Of a DNA stretch of 64,000 bases, positions 20,204-31,693 are shown in pieces. The notes beneath the pieces were generated by a model. The model had not been told where the DNA came from. It saw nothing but the letters and a program-made list of their open reading frames with translations, and did not search any database. The first letter of the stretch is position 1; every line of letters starts with the position of its first letter. The stretch lies in the NCBI GenBank assembly GCA_037157565.1, contig JAZHRO010000026.1, positions 29,936,501 through 30,000,500 of the forward strand. The letters are read 5' to 3'. Origin of the DNA: Thalassia testudinum. Its lineage: Eukaryota; Streptophyta; Magnoliopsida; Alismatales; Hydrocharitaceae. The translations under genes and the position numbers were made by a program.

Positions 20204-21625
20204 GTGTGGAACTAAAGCTTGGAAAGCTAAGGCTTCTTCTCAAGATCAAATTAACACTATATGATGTGGAAATGTGTTGATTGGTGTATCTAAACAAGGG
20301 AGGGCTTCCCCTCTATTTATAGATGGCTTAAGAAGGCCTTAGAAGGCTTTGGAAGCCTTAGGTAGCCGTTGGGGATCATCCCAAGGCAAATCAAGCTGCA
20401 ATCAGAATCATTAATGATTCTGACACGGTCATCAAAGATCTGGAAGTCATGTTTAAGACGCCTGGAAACTAATCAGACATCTAATTCTAGATGGGTTCCC
20501 TTACTAACTTTCATTAGACCTAAACAAGGTTCTAGGTCAAGGTGATCAGACGTTAGGTCAGTCATCTAGCACATGATCTGGATGTCTGGAAACTAATAAC
20601 TCTATGGGAACTGATTCCCAAGAGTTCTTAATGGCTATATTCGTTTAGGAAAGCAATTAAGGATCAATTAAGGTAAAATGATTACATATCAGACGTCTAG
20701 AGTCCTCTAAGGACACCTGATAGAATATCAAAGGTCGAAACCTCAATGATCATTTTCTAAGCCAACGTTCCACTAATTGGTCATCTGACCAATACATCAG
20801 ATGTCTGCTAAGAAGTTTGGACTAAGGGTCGATCATCTGAAATTAGTAAACAAAAGGTTCTAAGACCAGCCCTAATTGATTGGGCGTCTGATTCATCATT
20901 CAGACGTCTTAAAGATCACTATCAGATGTTTGATATTTGTGTTAGATGTCTAAAAAGGTTGTCTGTAGCCTATTTAGGTTTTCTAAGCTTTTTATGGAAA
21001 ACGTAAGTATCCTAGGGTTGTACAAGTGTTCCTAGGCCTATGTTAGGTAACTTCAAGGCTCTTTAACAAATATCTAAGAAAATAAAGAGCAAAGAACAAA
21101 TGAAAATAAATTACAGATTATAAGACAAAAGAGCATATATCCTATTCTTCTATCTTCTTCCTTCAAGCTTTCGCTCCTCACAATGCTCCGTCTTCTCCAA
21201 TGAGCTCCTCCAATCCTCCATGGATACGAACTCGAACTCTATCTTTACACTTGTAACATTTGTGATTTCTTGAAATCTAAAACTCAAATACAAATGTTAA
21301 AACACAAGTATTTTGTTATCATGAAAATTGATGATCGTGGTGTCTTTGCACAAACAAATTGAACATTTAAGAGTATAATTTCATTTTTAATTTAAACTTT
21401 TGAACCCAAAGATGTGTTCAAATTGTAATTGGATCATCAAATTACATTTTTGAATAGAATATCTCATTTTGTAACCAAATTATACGTTTTTAACACCGAT
21501 TTGTTATTTTAGGTCATTTCTGTTATTTCCCACACTTAACCCTTTTCTTGTGTTATTTATGTAGTGTTTAACCTAGTTTCTAGCTTAACTTGGGCATTTT
21601 AGCTATGATGAGCCACATCTCATCA
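20204..21625 (-). mobile_element. Family-D-like LTR (minus), interrupted by element 0
   Basis: On the minus strand it begins at 21625 with TGATGAGATGTGGCTCATCA, TAGC, then a stretch strongly similar to the plus-strand LTR start at 33989 (tagaaactaggttaaacacta, gggttaagtgtggga). A TATA box lies at 20313-20322. No PPT precedes 21625, so this is a 5' LTR or solo LTR. Its remainder lies left of the window because element 0 inserted about 100 nt past the TATA box. Confidence 0.75.
20313..20322 (-). promoter_or_regulatory. TATA box of D-minus LTR
   Basis: Minus strand CTATAAATAG in an otherwise AT-moderate stretch. U3 would be about 1.3 kb. Confidence 0.55.
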
Positions 21626-22194
21626 GTCCTATCTTGGTGTAGTTTGGTTCATTGGGTTCCTAGGTTCTACTAGGGGTCTAAGTGCTCTTTACATTAAATT
21701 CTAGGGAAAAAAGTTTTTGATGAAAGAAGTTTTACAACATTGTTACAATTGACTATATAAAGTCTTCCAAGGTTAAAGTGAATTCCCTCGACCTAGAAAT
21801 GATCATCTTCCTCCATCATTGAAGAACTTGTTCCCTGAGAATTTAGCATGCATATGCACAAACATATATTTCATTAAATGACTATTATTTATTTATGTTA
21901 ATCTCATTTTGTAAAATCATCAGAACAAGATTAGAGGGGTTACACCAACACAACTAAAATAAGAAACCAATCTAAAATCCTTATGTTAATTATACACACG
22001 ATAAAAGGTGCATTTTGCTTTGTTTGTTTGGTGGACGATGTTTGGTGATAGTTTGGATTTATATTTTTGGTTGAGTTTCTTATATACCTAGTCTCCAAAT
22101 TTTGTGTTTTTTGTTCATTTCTCATTTTCTTGCATATTTGTCATTTGTTTTTCAAAAAAAGGAAAAATTGCAAAAAAAAATAATTTGGTGTCTT
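21626..22194. other. AT-rich sequence, nothing recognised
   Basis: No ORF, LTR boundary or RNA gene can be supported. It flanks the D-minus LTR (GTCCT at 21626-21630 would be its target duplication). Confidence 0.4.
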
Positions 22195-22490
22195 TAGAGT
22201 CTTGAGCCCGAAAAAATAAAAAATTGACTTTGACAATTTACCAATCTTAGGAAACGTATAATCAAACTCTTTTTGCTTAAACTCTCCAAGTAATATATCG
22301 ACTTAATTAGCTTAGCTATTTACTAAAATGCGAATTTGTTTCCTGAGTCCTTGAATGAGATTTCGAAGGTCGAAGTATTAAGTTAAAAGGGTGATAAGTA
22401 TGTGACTTATCTCCCCACCTTCTGGTTTGAAAAGTTTTTTAAATTTAAGCAATCTACACCTACACTTTTGCATCGACTCGTCTTTTTGGC
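22195..22490 (+). repeat. Remnant similar to element 1 3' interior
   Basis: The stretch around 22390-22490 (GATAAGTATGTGACTTATC, then a run ending in CGACTCGTCTTT) matches 5700-5800 in element 1 with mismatches and the same order of motifs. Read as a relic of a related retrotransposon in plus orientation. Confidence 0.5.
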
Positions 22491-23055
22491 TCCTCCAATC
22501 AATTTAGATCAGACGGGACGAATCCACTCACCCACTATGTTCACTAAGCCCCCCCATCATCTCCCGATCATCTTCTTTCACTCTCGACTTTTTTATTCAC
22601 AATTCACATCCCTCCATCAGAGTTGATTTAGATCTAAAGCTCTCTAGCTTCTAGATCCAAATCATGCTTAAATTCACCTGGGGGTCACTCCATTTGTTTA
22701 ATTTGATCACAAAGAACCCCCATCTAATTTTAATTGTGATAATTTGCTTGATTGATGTGGATTTGATTTTTATGCTTGATTTGAGGATCAAAGATCCAAT
22801 CTATTTTAAATGGTTTTTAATTGAGTGAATTTGATTTATGTTTACGCAATTGAGAGGATTGCGATTGTGTTGAGATGTTTTTATTGGATGTTCATTGCAA
22901 TTTGGATTCGTGGCCAATTTATGGTGTTGATACTATTTTTCTGAATAGCTTGAACCTATGAAAATCAGTTGCACTGATTTGAGGCCAAAGCAATGACATA
23001 ATAGGCTTTGGAGCATCGCTTAGGGTCACTATACACCAAGCAATGGTGTGCAGGG
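22491..23055 (+). mobile_element. Family-D-like relic, left part
   Basis: From about 22916 to 23044 it matches 48753-48885 (shared 'gaaaatcagttgcact', 'ttgaggccaaagcaatgac', 'taggctttggagcatc'). It continues past the C-minus insertion at 32062. CAGGG at 23051-23055 is the left target duplication of C-minus. 22491-22915 has no recognised content. Confidence 0.5.
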
Positions 23056-23738
23056 TGATGGTCGGCCTGGATAGGTTGTTAATATGATATTTTTATCGTT
23101 GAAATGTGTATAGTGGTTAACCTAATTCAGACCTAACCATCTCTTTACAAAATTTTTAACCTGGCCTAATTGATTTTATCTTGTCACTTTTAAGCCCAGG
23201 GTCGAACTCAGGGAAGTGGGGTTCAAGTCGAGTTTCTACGTTTTCCTTAAAACGCGTCTCTTCCGTTCGTTTATTCTGTTTTTGGTATTTTTCTTATTTA
23301 GGTTTTTTTTCTGGTAATCCTTGTTCTTGAGGCACACCCTCAAAATTGTGTCCTTGGCTTTTAGCCAAAACAGAGTTTCAAAACACGTCTTGCTACTTGC
23401 AAGATGGGGTACCTGCAAATCAAAGATTATCTTTTCACTTTTATACCTTTTTTTTTTATCTTTTTACTAAGGAAGCTATCAGATAGAAAGTAAATATAGT
23501 AGCTATAGATATATATTTATATGTAGTATATATATAAAGGGGTGGGGGTGGAGGTGACGATGGAGTGTAGCACTATGTCGAGTCAGCCGACGTCTAGAGA
23601 GACGCAACCAACACGACTAGGTGCCGCGTGGAGTGTGGATGGAGGATGGATGATGTATGGGACCACGCTTTTTTTGTACGCGTGTATCAGGGAATATCAG
23701 CAACTGGTGCAGATATCCCCGCGATACAGCGTATAATA

Positions 23739-23806
23739 AATAACGTGAAAATATATGTACATATGTATGTATATAAATGTATAAGTATATATGTATAGAT
23801 ATATAT

Positions 23807-23848
<42 letters not shown>

Positions 23849-24110
23849 ATATGTATATAGCTATGTATATATGTATATAAGTATATATATATAATACTAT
23901 ATGTATGTATACATAACTATATAGATATACTATGTATATATAAGTATATATATATAATACTATATAGATATATATATATATATGTATATAAGTATATATG
24001 TATATAGATATGTAGATATATGTATATAGTTATATAGATATATATATGTATATATGTATGTATATATGTATCAATATATAAGTATGCGTATATATATGTT
24101 TATAGTATAG
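23739..24110. repeat. AT-rich microsatellite in family-C LTR
   Basis: Runs of TA broken by G and C (tatatgtatata units). Its length differs by 6 bp from the partner LTR, the only indel found between them. Confidence 0.9.
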
Positions 24111-24931
24111 GTGTGTGTGTGTGTGTGTGTGAAAGTGTGAGTGTAGATGTCTGTGTGCGTCGGTGTAGTGTGTGAGAAAGTGTTGTGAGAGAGAGTGAGA
24201 GAGAGAGAGAGAGAGAATGGGAGAGAGAGAGCAGGAGAGAGCGAAGGCAGGAGAGAGCGAAGGCAGGAGAGAGCGGGCCGCACTGCAGGGGACGAGTTAA
24301 GACGTCCGGAGGTGAAGACCGTCGTCTGATGGTCGCGGGCGCACGGGCGCGTCTTCGCCCAGAGGAGGAGAGGAGTCTGCGTCGCCGCTGCGAGCGCGGA
24401 GGCTCGCGACAGCGCGCTCAGAGAGGGAGGCGGGGAGTCTGCAGGCGGGCGCGGAGGAGGTCTGCAGGCGCGCGCGGACGCTTGCAGAGGTTGGCAGGGA
24501 GCGGGAAGACGCTTGGCCGGCCGCGGAAGGCGGGCGACAGAGCGTACTAACGGAAGCGGGGAAGGTCTGCAGGCACGCGCGGAGTGGCTGGGGCGCTTGC
24601 AGACGCTCGCGGAAGCTGCGGGGGTCGGCGCGAGGAGGCCTGGCCGCTGCTGTGCTCGCAGCGGCCTGCTGCGGCTGCAACTGTGGCGTGGACAGAACGG
24701 AGACGGAGGCGGGGAACGGGCCTGCAGGCGCGCGCGGAGGGTTGCGCGCCTGCGGGGAAGGTCGCGGAGGAGGCGGGGGTGCTGCTGCTGCTGCTGTCGA
24801 CGCTGGGCTGCTGCTGCTGCTGCTGCTTCAAGCTTCGGACCTTGAAGCGGCAGCAATGGCGTGGATATGCAAACGAAGAGAAAAGAACACACCACGCCCA
24901 CCGGCTCGTTGAAGAGCTGGGCGGTGGTGCT

Positions 24932-24960
24932 CCCACTGTGGTGGTGTGCACCACAGTGGG
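24932..24960 (-). other. Conserved 29-nt stem-loop in family-C LTR
   Basis: Perfect 12-bp arms CCCACTGTGGTG / CACCACAGTGGG with a 5-nt loop, about 200 nt downstream of the TATA box, so probably in the 5' part of the RNA. Present in all four family-C LTRs. Confidence 0.75.
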
Positions 24961-25152
24961 TTCTCCTGCTCGTCGGGTGCCTCCTCGACGGAGGGCCGGC
25001 GTATGGGAGGGGAGAGCGGGTGCGAAGGTGGTTGCGGGTTCGAGTTGCTGCAGCAGCTGCGTATTGCAGCAACGTCTCTTTTTCTTGCTGCCGCCAGCCT
25101 CCAGCTGCGTATTGCAGCCCCGTCCCCCCTTGGTCGCGAGGAAGAGCTGCGG

Positions 25153-25160
25153 CTTTATAG
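25153..25160 (-). promoter_or_regulatory. TATA box of C-minus 3' LTR
   Basis: Minus strand CTATAAAG after CCTCCT. The 5' LTR copy is at 31686-31693 and drives the element RNA. Confidence 0.65.
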
Positions 25161-25523
25161 AGGAGGAGAGCATGGCGGGGCATGCGGGGAATGGGGGGGA
25201 ATGGCAGCTGCAGGGAGAGGTGCGGGAAGGTGCAGCAGCGGGAAGGACGCCAGGGAGAGGCAGCGGAGAAGAAGTTGCAGCAGCGGGAGAAAAAAAATAG
25301 AAATCAAGAGGAAATAAAAAAATAGAAGAGATGGATTTTTGTAAAGAGGCACTTGAGGAAAATGTAAATTATGAAGCCCTTTATTTCAATCTTCCCTCCT
25401 CTTAATTAAATGCATGAATGCAAGTATTTTTACAGATGCGACTATAGGATTATAATATACATAGTTAATGCTAGAAAATAGCATAAGAAGGCGTTCTTAT
25501 AGGCGTGTTTTGAGGTGCAAACA

Positions 25524-26037
25524 TATACCCCCATGCCTATCTTTTGCTAGTCCCTAGCAAAACCGTATTTAGAAATGATCTTAAGCTGAAGATTTTCTTC
25601 TGAGATGATATCGGTGTGTTTATTATCGGATATTGTGAGAACCAATTGTAGAGAAGATTACCAGTACTTTAAGTCTTACATGACAAAGATCATCTCTCAA
25701 CTAACCAGGACTCTTGATATTTAAACCTTAAGTACGATTTCCAGGACCCAGGAGGTTTTGCCGTACTCGAGAGCTCAAGAGGTTATGGTTTGTGCATAGT
25801 GATGGATCAAGACTAACCAGATGAACATTAAGACTCAATCCCAGGGTTTCACGAATTTTTAAGTACAGGTTGGTCCCAGTTTCAGCTCATGTCTTCGAAT
25901 TGACCCTTAAGATGATGACGGAAAACTCAACTCCCATTTTCTGATTTTTTTTTTTTTTTTTTTTTTTGACTCACCGAAAAACAAAGTATACAGACATTTA
26001 TGAGATATACTGACTCTTTTAAAACATCTCTTTTCTG

Positions 26038-26069
<32 letters not shown>

Positions 26070-26113
26070 CGAAACACGTGTCAGTATATCTCTTACAACA
26101 CATTTTGAAGCAC

Positions 26114-26156
<43 letters not shown>

Positions 26157-26571
26157 GTGGGAGAGTTTCTTTTTGTTGGAAAGAGCCACTCCTAAACACA
26201 AGACTAAAGCTTGGGATAAAAAGTCTACCTGCACGCACAGGTAAGGACTCCACCTTCCCTAATGAACACTAGGGTTGGATCTTATGTTCACCTGTTCTTT
26301 CCTGATATGTGTAGTGTGAACCAAGTTTACCTAAGCTCTCAAGAAAAAGCAAACCAACGAATCCTGTACTGGTGTCTCAGGTACAAGAAACGTTCTTAGT
26401 TAGGAGAGATTTTGATCTATTTCGTCAATGCTTTAAGTGAATTAAGCCGAGCCTGAGCGAATCAAGCTTCTGTGGCCTGGAAATTCTTCAAAACAGAGGT
26501 TGAATATCCATAAATACTTATTGTATTTTTTTTGTTTCAGCTTTTAGATCATTACTATACACTATTTATTA
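25524..26571 (-). other. C-minus 3' non-coding interior with PPT and hairpin
   Basis: On the minus strand it ends in ...TAGGCATGGGGGTATA abutting the 3' LTR. The PPT-proximal hairpin is at 25542-25562 (arms TTTTGCTA / TAGCAAAA). It contains three long T runs (about 25947-25968, 26041-26069, 26118-26155; A runs in the RNA) that are shorter in the plus copies. Otherwise it follows 45330-46345. No gene. Confidence 0.8.
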
Positions 26572-26610
<39 letters not shown>

Positions 26611-28173
26611 TCTTTTCTTTTTTCTTTTTCTTGCATATTTATAAATAGGTGGTAATTGTCTGATACCATAAAATACCCGGATCCTATGGATGCCTATCCA
26701 CCCCCCCATGCCAAACAATGCTATGTCCTCATATGCATGCAAGGAAAGGCAGAGAACAGACGACAGATCGGGTAACAGGAGCTGAGGTTCAGGGTATAAA
26801 TCAGGGTGGAAGGGTGGGTGGATGGTGGGTGGTGAAGAGAAAAGCGAAGTAATCGCGATAGAGGCGTGAAAAGTAATGGTGGATGGTGAGAGATTTGGCG
26901 TTTTCTGGGACGAGAGTGTCCCAGGCGGATCAGAAAACAGATCAGGAAGAGGAAGTTGGCCCTTAGATTGGCCAAGAAGGGGGGCTTTTTGGATAGATGG
27001 ATCCAAAAGGGAATAGCCCCGGTGAGTAAGCTGTGGGCTCAAGGTCCCAGTGTGGATTTGCAAATCCGCCTGATTTAGCGGGAAAGAAAGGGCAATCCGG
27101 TCTTCCATAGTGTGGACCGGCGGTGAGCAGCCCGGCAATGACTCAGACCACGAGGTATGGGAAGCGGAGAAAACCTCGTCAGAAGTCTGGTCAGGAGAAG
27201 GTACAGGAATAGGGAGGGATTGGGGAACGTCACAGTTTGTGTTGGTCAGGCAGTCGTCAGGTAATTTGCAGCAGTCTGAATCGGCTCCAATTAGTTCGAT
27301 ACACGTACTGACAGTCACGTCCTCGTCAGACGTGTCATCCTTGATGTGATCACTATCATCATAAGAGTGCGGTGCTGCAGCGGGATTAACCTGAAATCCC
27401 GAAGGAATACTCGGAGCTTGCAGAATTTGATGAACCTGTTCCTGAGAAGGTTGTACCTGTGGTTGCGGACCACAGGGTACAAAGTTTTGCGGGTTTGGAA
27501 CAGGTTGGGCGGGAAAAGTGCCCTGAGATCGAGTCGCCATGCTTAGTTGATTGATCTCAGCATTCTGCTGCGCCAAATGCTGAAGAGAGGTCATGTTTTC
27601 TTTATGGCGCTTTGACATTTCCGTCATCATTCGCATCAATTTATCAAGAGGTTTTGATGCGTGTTTGGTTTTCTGTACACAAGGGCCTGATGGCAGATTT
27701 GCCATAGGATTAGACTGGGCCCTTGGGATGACGGGTGCGGACGATCGCATTGGTCCACCAGCGGGGTTTCGACGCTGCGGGTTGTTGGACCATGCAAAAT
27801 TGGGATGATTGTGCCACCCTGGGTTATACGTGGCAGAAAACGGGTTATTCCCCAGGGTGCAGGCATCTTCTATGCCAGAAGACGTGTCCGCATATGTGTC
27901 CGAGTACACGGAGGCTTGGTCCTCCGTGTTGAAATACTGGCTCACAGAAGCCAGTTCCACATGACTTACCGAGTCGCTTGGCGCGACACTCGATAAGGAA
28001 GGTCTTGCAGGGTTTCCAGGGATAAGCCTGGTGTTGAAAGAATTGAAATTGTGACGAAGTGGTGAGGCGGGGGTGTGTGCCATGTTTGTGGAGGAGGAGG
28101 ATGATTCGGCTCTTTTTCTAGATTTATCAGTCAATACAAGCAATTCAGGGTTTTGTGACCTCCTCCCAAACAT
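26572..28173 (-). CDS. Gag-Pol linker-fusion ORF of C-minus (533 aa)
   Basis: It starts at the same ATG as the autonomous gag-pol (MFGRRSQNPEL) and keeps three non-adjacent segments of it: the first about 31 residues, the region after the Gag core (matching about 39982-40713), and the protease-RT spacer (about 41581-42065). Missing in between are the Gag core (963 bp, exactly 321 codons), the protease (about 0.87 kb) and everything from RT through integrase (about 3 kb). The frame is preserved across all joins. After the last join it reads into what is 3' untranslated sequence in the autonomous element and ends in an AT repeat. No catalytic motif remains, so it cannot act as an enzyme. It may be a translated accessory protein, or the frame may survive only because the element is young. 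Confidence 0.7.
26696..26730 (-). promoter_or_regulatory. Second PPT-like box of C-minus
   Basis: Minus strand GAGGACATAGCATTGTTTGG followed by CATGGGGGGG, matching 45201-45234. Here it lies inside the extended ORF. Confidence 0.55.
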
Positions 28174-29554
28174 GCACTACCGCAGGAAGAATTGGGGAGA
28201 TGAGAAGGGAAAAGGGATGAGAGAAATGACGCCGCAAAGGTACACTTGATTACAAATCAATACAGTCAAGTTCCTAACCTCTACAGTGTGCCCTTAGACC
28301 TAAAGATCTAAGTTACCTACTATCACGAACTACGGAACCGAATGCGAGCACCGCGGAACCACCGGGCCAGATTGAAAGGCCGTTTGCCCCACTCTTAGAC
28401 ACCCGATAGCACGCGGGAACTCTCACCAGCACGTAGTCGCTACACACAGGTAGTTCGACCTCCAATCCTTAGTAAGGGTCAAGTTACTACCAGTTTTAAT
28501 TAGAGGCTTAGGGTCAAGTGCTTTTGGAATGTGAAGGGCGTTGTTTACGGGTAATGCCCAAGTGATTGATTTTAAGAGTGTGTAAGAACAAGCATGCAAC
28601 AGGGAAATCTCCCCGAATTGAAGTTTTTATTGGCGAATAATTTTTAGAGTTCAGCCTTAAGTAGTATGAATTTTAGGGTTTTGCTGAATTACCAATTCAA
28701 CCAATCTCCGGGTTTTGCAAGAATACAGGTTTTCTTTCTAAAGCCCAAGAAACCCTTCTTCAATTATCAGTTAGTTAATGCATGCTAAAATGCAATGGGC
28801 TACCCTAAATGGAGATTTCTATGTGTGGATGCGCGAATCAATTTTATACCAATGTGAAAGGGAGCCAAAGCACTTCAATTCAAGTGCTCCCAATCACCAG
28901 AAAGATATCCACACACAAGGCTTCAACCAACAGATAAAGAAACTAAAACTGTTGGGGTTGAACTATTCAGGATCGAATCACAGGCAAGTTTGAAAAGTCG
29001 TGGTGGGGTTGGAATCAACTCAATTCCAAATCTCCCCACCAAAAATGTGATCCTGAATTAAAGATAATTGAGGCAAAAGAGGGATACAAGCAATCTTTTT
29101 CTTTGCCTCAAAGAATACTTCCCATGGCGAAAAATCTAAGAATCAAGATTCTAGAATTTTCGCTATGCGAAGTAAGGCGGGAAATCCCGGGGCAGTGGGA
29201 GTGAAGACAACCAATCAATCAAGTGAATTTTAATCCACTTGCCCTCAAGAAATCCCAAGAAGTTTTTCTAATTTTTAGTTTTAAAATTTTTTTTTTTTTT
29301 TTTTTGTGTGGTGGCAAGTTAACACTAATTTGATGAGAAAAGAAAACCTACTTGTTCGGCAACGTGTGCGAAGCTCCAATGCGATGTCGGCGTCTTCACG
29401 CTCTCGTTCCCGCCTTGGATCTGCTCACATCCTCGACTTCGTCAGCCTTCTTCTCCTTCCACCAGGTTCACCTGCACACCAAAAACAACAATACCCGTGA
29501 AGAGAGAAGAGACAAATTTAAAGGAATTGGATAGAAACTTACTCGAAAGTGCAC
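28174..29554 (-). other. C-minus untranslated leader
   Basis: About 1.4 kb, closely matching the autonomous leader 37546-38928 in reverse throughout. No gene. As the leader and its flanks are what C-minus keeps best, packaging signals may lie here (inference). Confidence 0.8.
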
Positions 29555-29573
29555 CTCCCCGGCAACGGCGCCA
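29555..29573 (-). other. C-minus primer binding site (tRNA-Asp)
   Basis: Minus strand TGGCGCCGTTGCCGGGGAG. Nine nt (29574-29582) separate it from the LTR, against 3 nt in elements 0, 1 and 2. Confidence 0.92.
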
Positions 29574-30333
29574 GAAAAGCTATGATGGTCGGCCTGGATA
29601 GGTTGTTAATATGATATTTTTATCGTTGAAATGTGTATAGTGGTTAACCTAATTCAGACCTAACCATCTCTTTACAAAATTTTTAACCTGGCCTAATTGA
29701 TTTTATCTTGTCACTTTTAAGCCCAGGGTCAAACTCAGGGAAGTGGGGTTCAAGTCGAGTTTCTACGTTTTCCTTAAAACGCGTCTCTTCCGTTCGTTTA
29801 TTCTGTTTTTGGTATTTTTCTTATTTAGGTTTTTTTTCTGGTAATCCTTGTTCTTGAGGCACACCCTCAAAATTGTGTCCTTGGCTTTTAGCCAAAACAG
29901 AGTTTCAAAACACGTCTTGCTACTTGCAAGATGGGGTACCTGCAAATCAAAGATTATCTTTTCACTTTTATACCTTTTTTTTTTATCTTTTTACTAAGGA
30001 AGCTATCAGATAGAAAGTAAATATAGTAGCTATAGATATATATTTATATGTAGTATATATATAAAGGGGTGGGGGTGGAGGTGACGATGGAGTGTAGCAC
30101 TATGTCGAGTCAGCCGACGTCTAGAGAGACGCAACCAACACGACTAGGTGCCGCGTGGAGTGTGGATGGAGGATGGATGATGTATGGGACCACGCTTTTT
30201 TTGTACGCGTGTATCAGGGAATATCAGCAACTGGTGCAGATATCCCCGCGATACAGCGTATAATAAATAACGTGAAAATATATGTACATATGTATGTATA
30301 TAAATGTATAAGTATATATGTATAGATATATAT

Positions 30334-30381
<48 letters not shown>

Positions 30382-31464
30382 ATATGTATATAGCTATGTA
30401 TATATGTATATAAGTATATATATATAATACTATATGTATGTATACATAACTATATAGATATACTATGTATATATAAGTATATATATATAATACTATATAG
30501 ATATATATATATATATGTATATAAGTATATATGTATATAGATATGTAGATATATGTATATAGTTATATAGATATATATATGTATATATGTATGTATATAT
30601 GTATCAATATATAAGTATGCGTATATATATGTTTATAGTATAGGTGTGTGTGTGTGTGTGTGTGAAAGTGTGAGTGTAGATGTCTGTGTGCGTCGGTGTA
30701 GTGTGTGAGAAAGTGTTGTGAGAGAGAGTGAGAGAGAGAGAGAGAGAGAATGGGAGAGAGAGAGCAGGAGAGAGCGAAGGCAGGAGAGAGCGAAGGCAGG
30801 AGAGAGCGGGCCGCACTGCAGGGGACGAGTTAAGACGTCCGGAGGTGAAGACCGTCGTCTGATGGTCGCGGGCGCACGGGCGCGTCTTCGCCCAGAGGAG
30901 GAGAGGAGTCTGCGTCGCCGCTGCGAGCGCGGAGGCTCGCGACAGCGCGCTCAGAGAGGGAGGCGGGGAGTCTGCAGGCGGGCGCGGAGGAGGTCTGCAG
31001 GCGCGCGCGGACGCTTGCAGAGGTTGGCAGGGAGCGGGAAGACGCTTGGCCGGCCGCGGAAGGCGGGCGACAGAGCGTACTAACAGAAGCGGGGAAGGTC
31101 TGCAGGCACGCGCGGAGTGGCTGGGGCGCTTGCAGACGCTCGCGGAAGCTGCGGGGGTCGGCGCGAGGAGGCCTGGCCGCTGCTGTGCTCGCAGCGGCCT
31201 GCTGCGGCTGCAACTGTGGCGTGGACAGAACGGAGACGGAGGCGGGGAACGGGCCTGCAGGCGCGCGCGGAGGGTTGCGCGCCTGCGGGGAAGGTCGCGG
31301 AGGAGGCGGGGGTGCTGCTGCTGCTGCTGTCGACGCTGGGCTGCTGCTGCTGCTGCTGCTTCAAGCTTCGGACCTTGAAGCGGCAGCAATGGCGTGGATA
31401 TGCAAACGAAGAGAAAAGAACACACCACGCCCACCGGCTCGTTGAAGAGCTGGGCGGTGGTGCT

Positions 31465-31493
31465 CCCACTGTGGTGGTGTGCACCACAGTGGG
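31465..31493 (-). other. Conserved 29-nt stem-loop (C-minus 5' LTR copy)
   Basis: Identical to 24932-24960. Confidence 0.75.
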
Positions 31494-31685
31494 TTCTCCT
31501 GCTCGTCGGGTGCCTCCTCGACGGAGGGCCGGCGTATGGGAGGGGAGAGCGGGTGCGAAGGTGGTTGCGGGTTCGAGTTGCTGCAGCAGCTGCGTATTGC
31601 AGCAACGTCTCTTTTTCTTGCTGCCGCCAGCCTCCAGCTGCGTATTGCAGCCCCGTCCCCCCTTGGTCGCGAGGAAGAGCTGCGG

Positions 31686-31693
31686 CTTTATAG
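31686..31693 (-). promoter_or_regulatory. TATA box of C-minus 5' LTR
   Basis: Minus strand CTATAAAG. This copy would drive the full-length RNA. Confidence 0.65.

Larger units (their letters stand above)
23056..25523 (-). repeat. C-minus 3' LTR
   Basis: 2468 bp; on the minus strand TGTTTGCACC...GACCATCA. Three compartments: a U3 of about 370 nt with TATA at 25153-25160, a GC-rich R/U5 (about 24190-25140), and an AT dinucleotide tract (about 23740-24110) followed by a conserved U5 end. Long open frames here on both strands are compositional. Confidence 0.94.

Noticed and set aside
22141..22180. A-rich patches as CRISPR-like or tandem repeats
   Set aside because: Simple A/T homopolymer runs without regular units; a plant genome would not carry CRISPR arrays.
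24071..25317. Long overlapping open frames (up to 370 codons) on both strands, repeated at 30604-31850
   Set aside because: They lie inside the R/U5 part of both LTR copies, consist of Ala/Arg/Ser/Pro or Gln runs, and run into the AT microsatellite. High GC explains the lack of stops.
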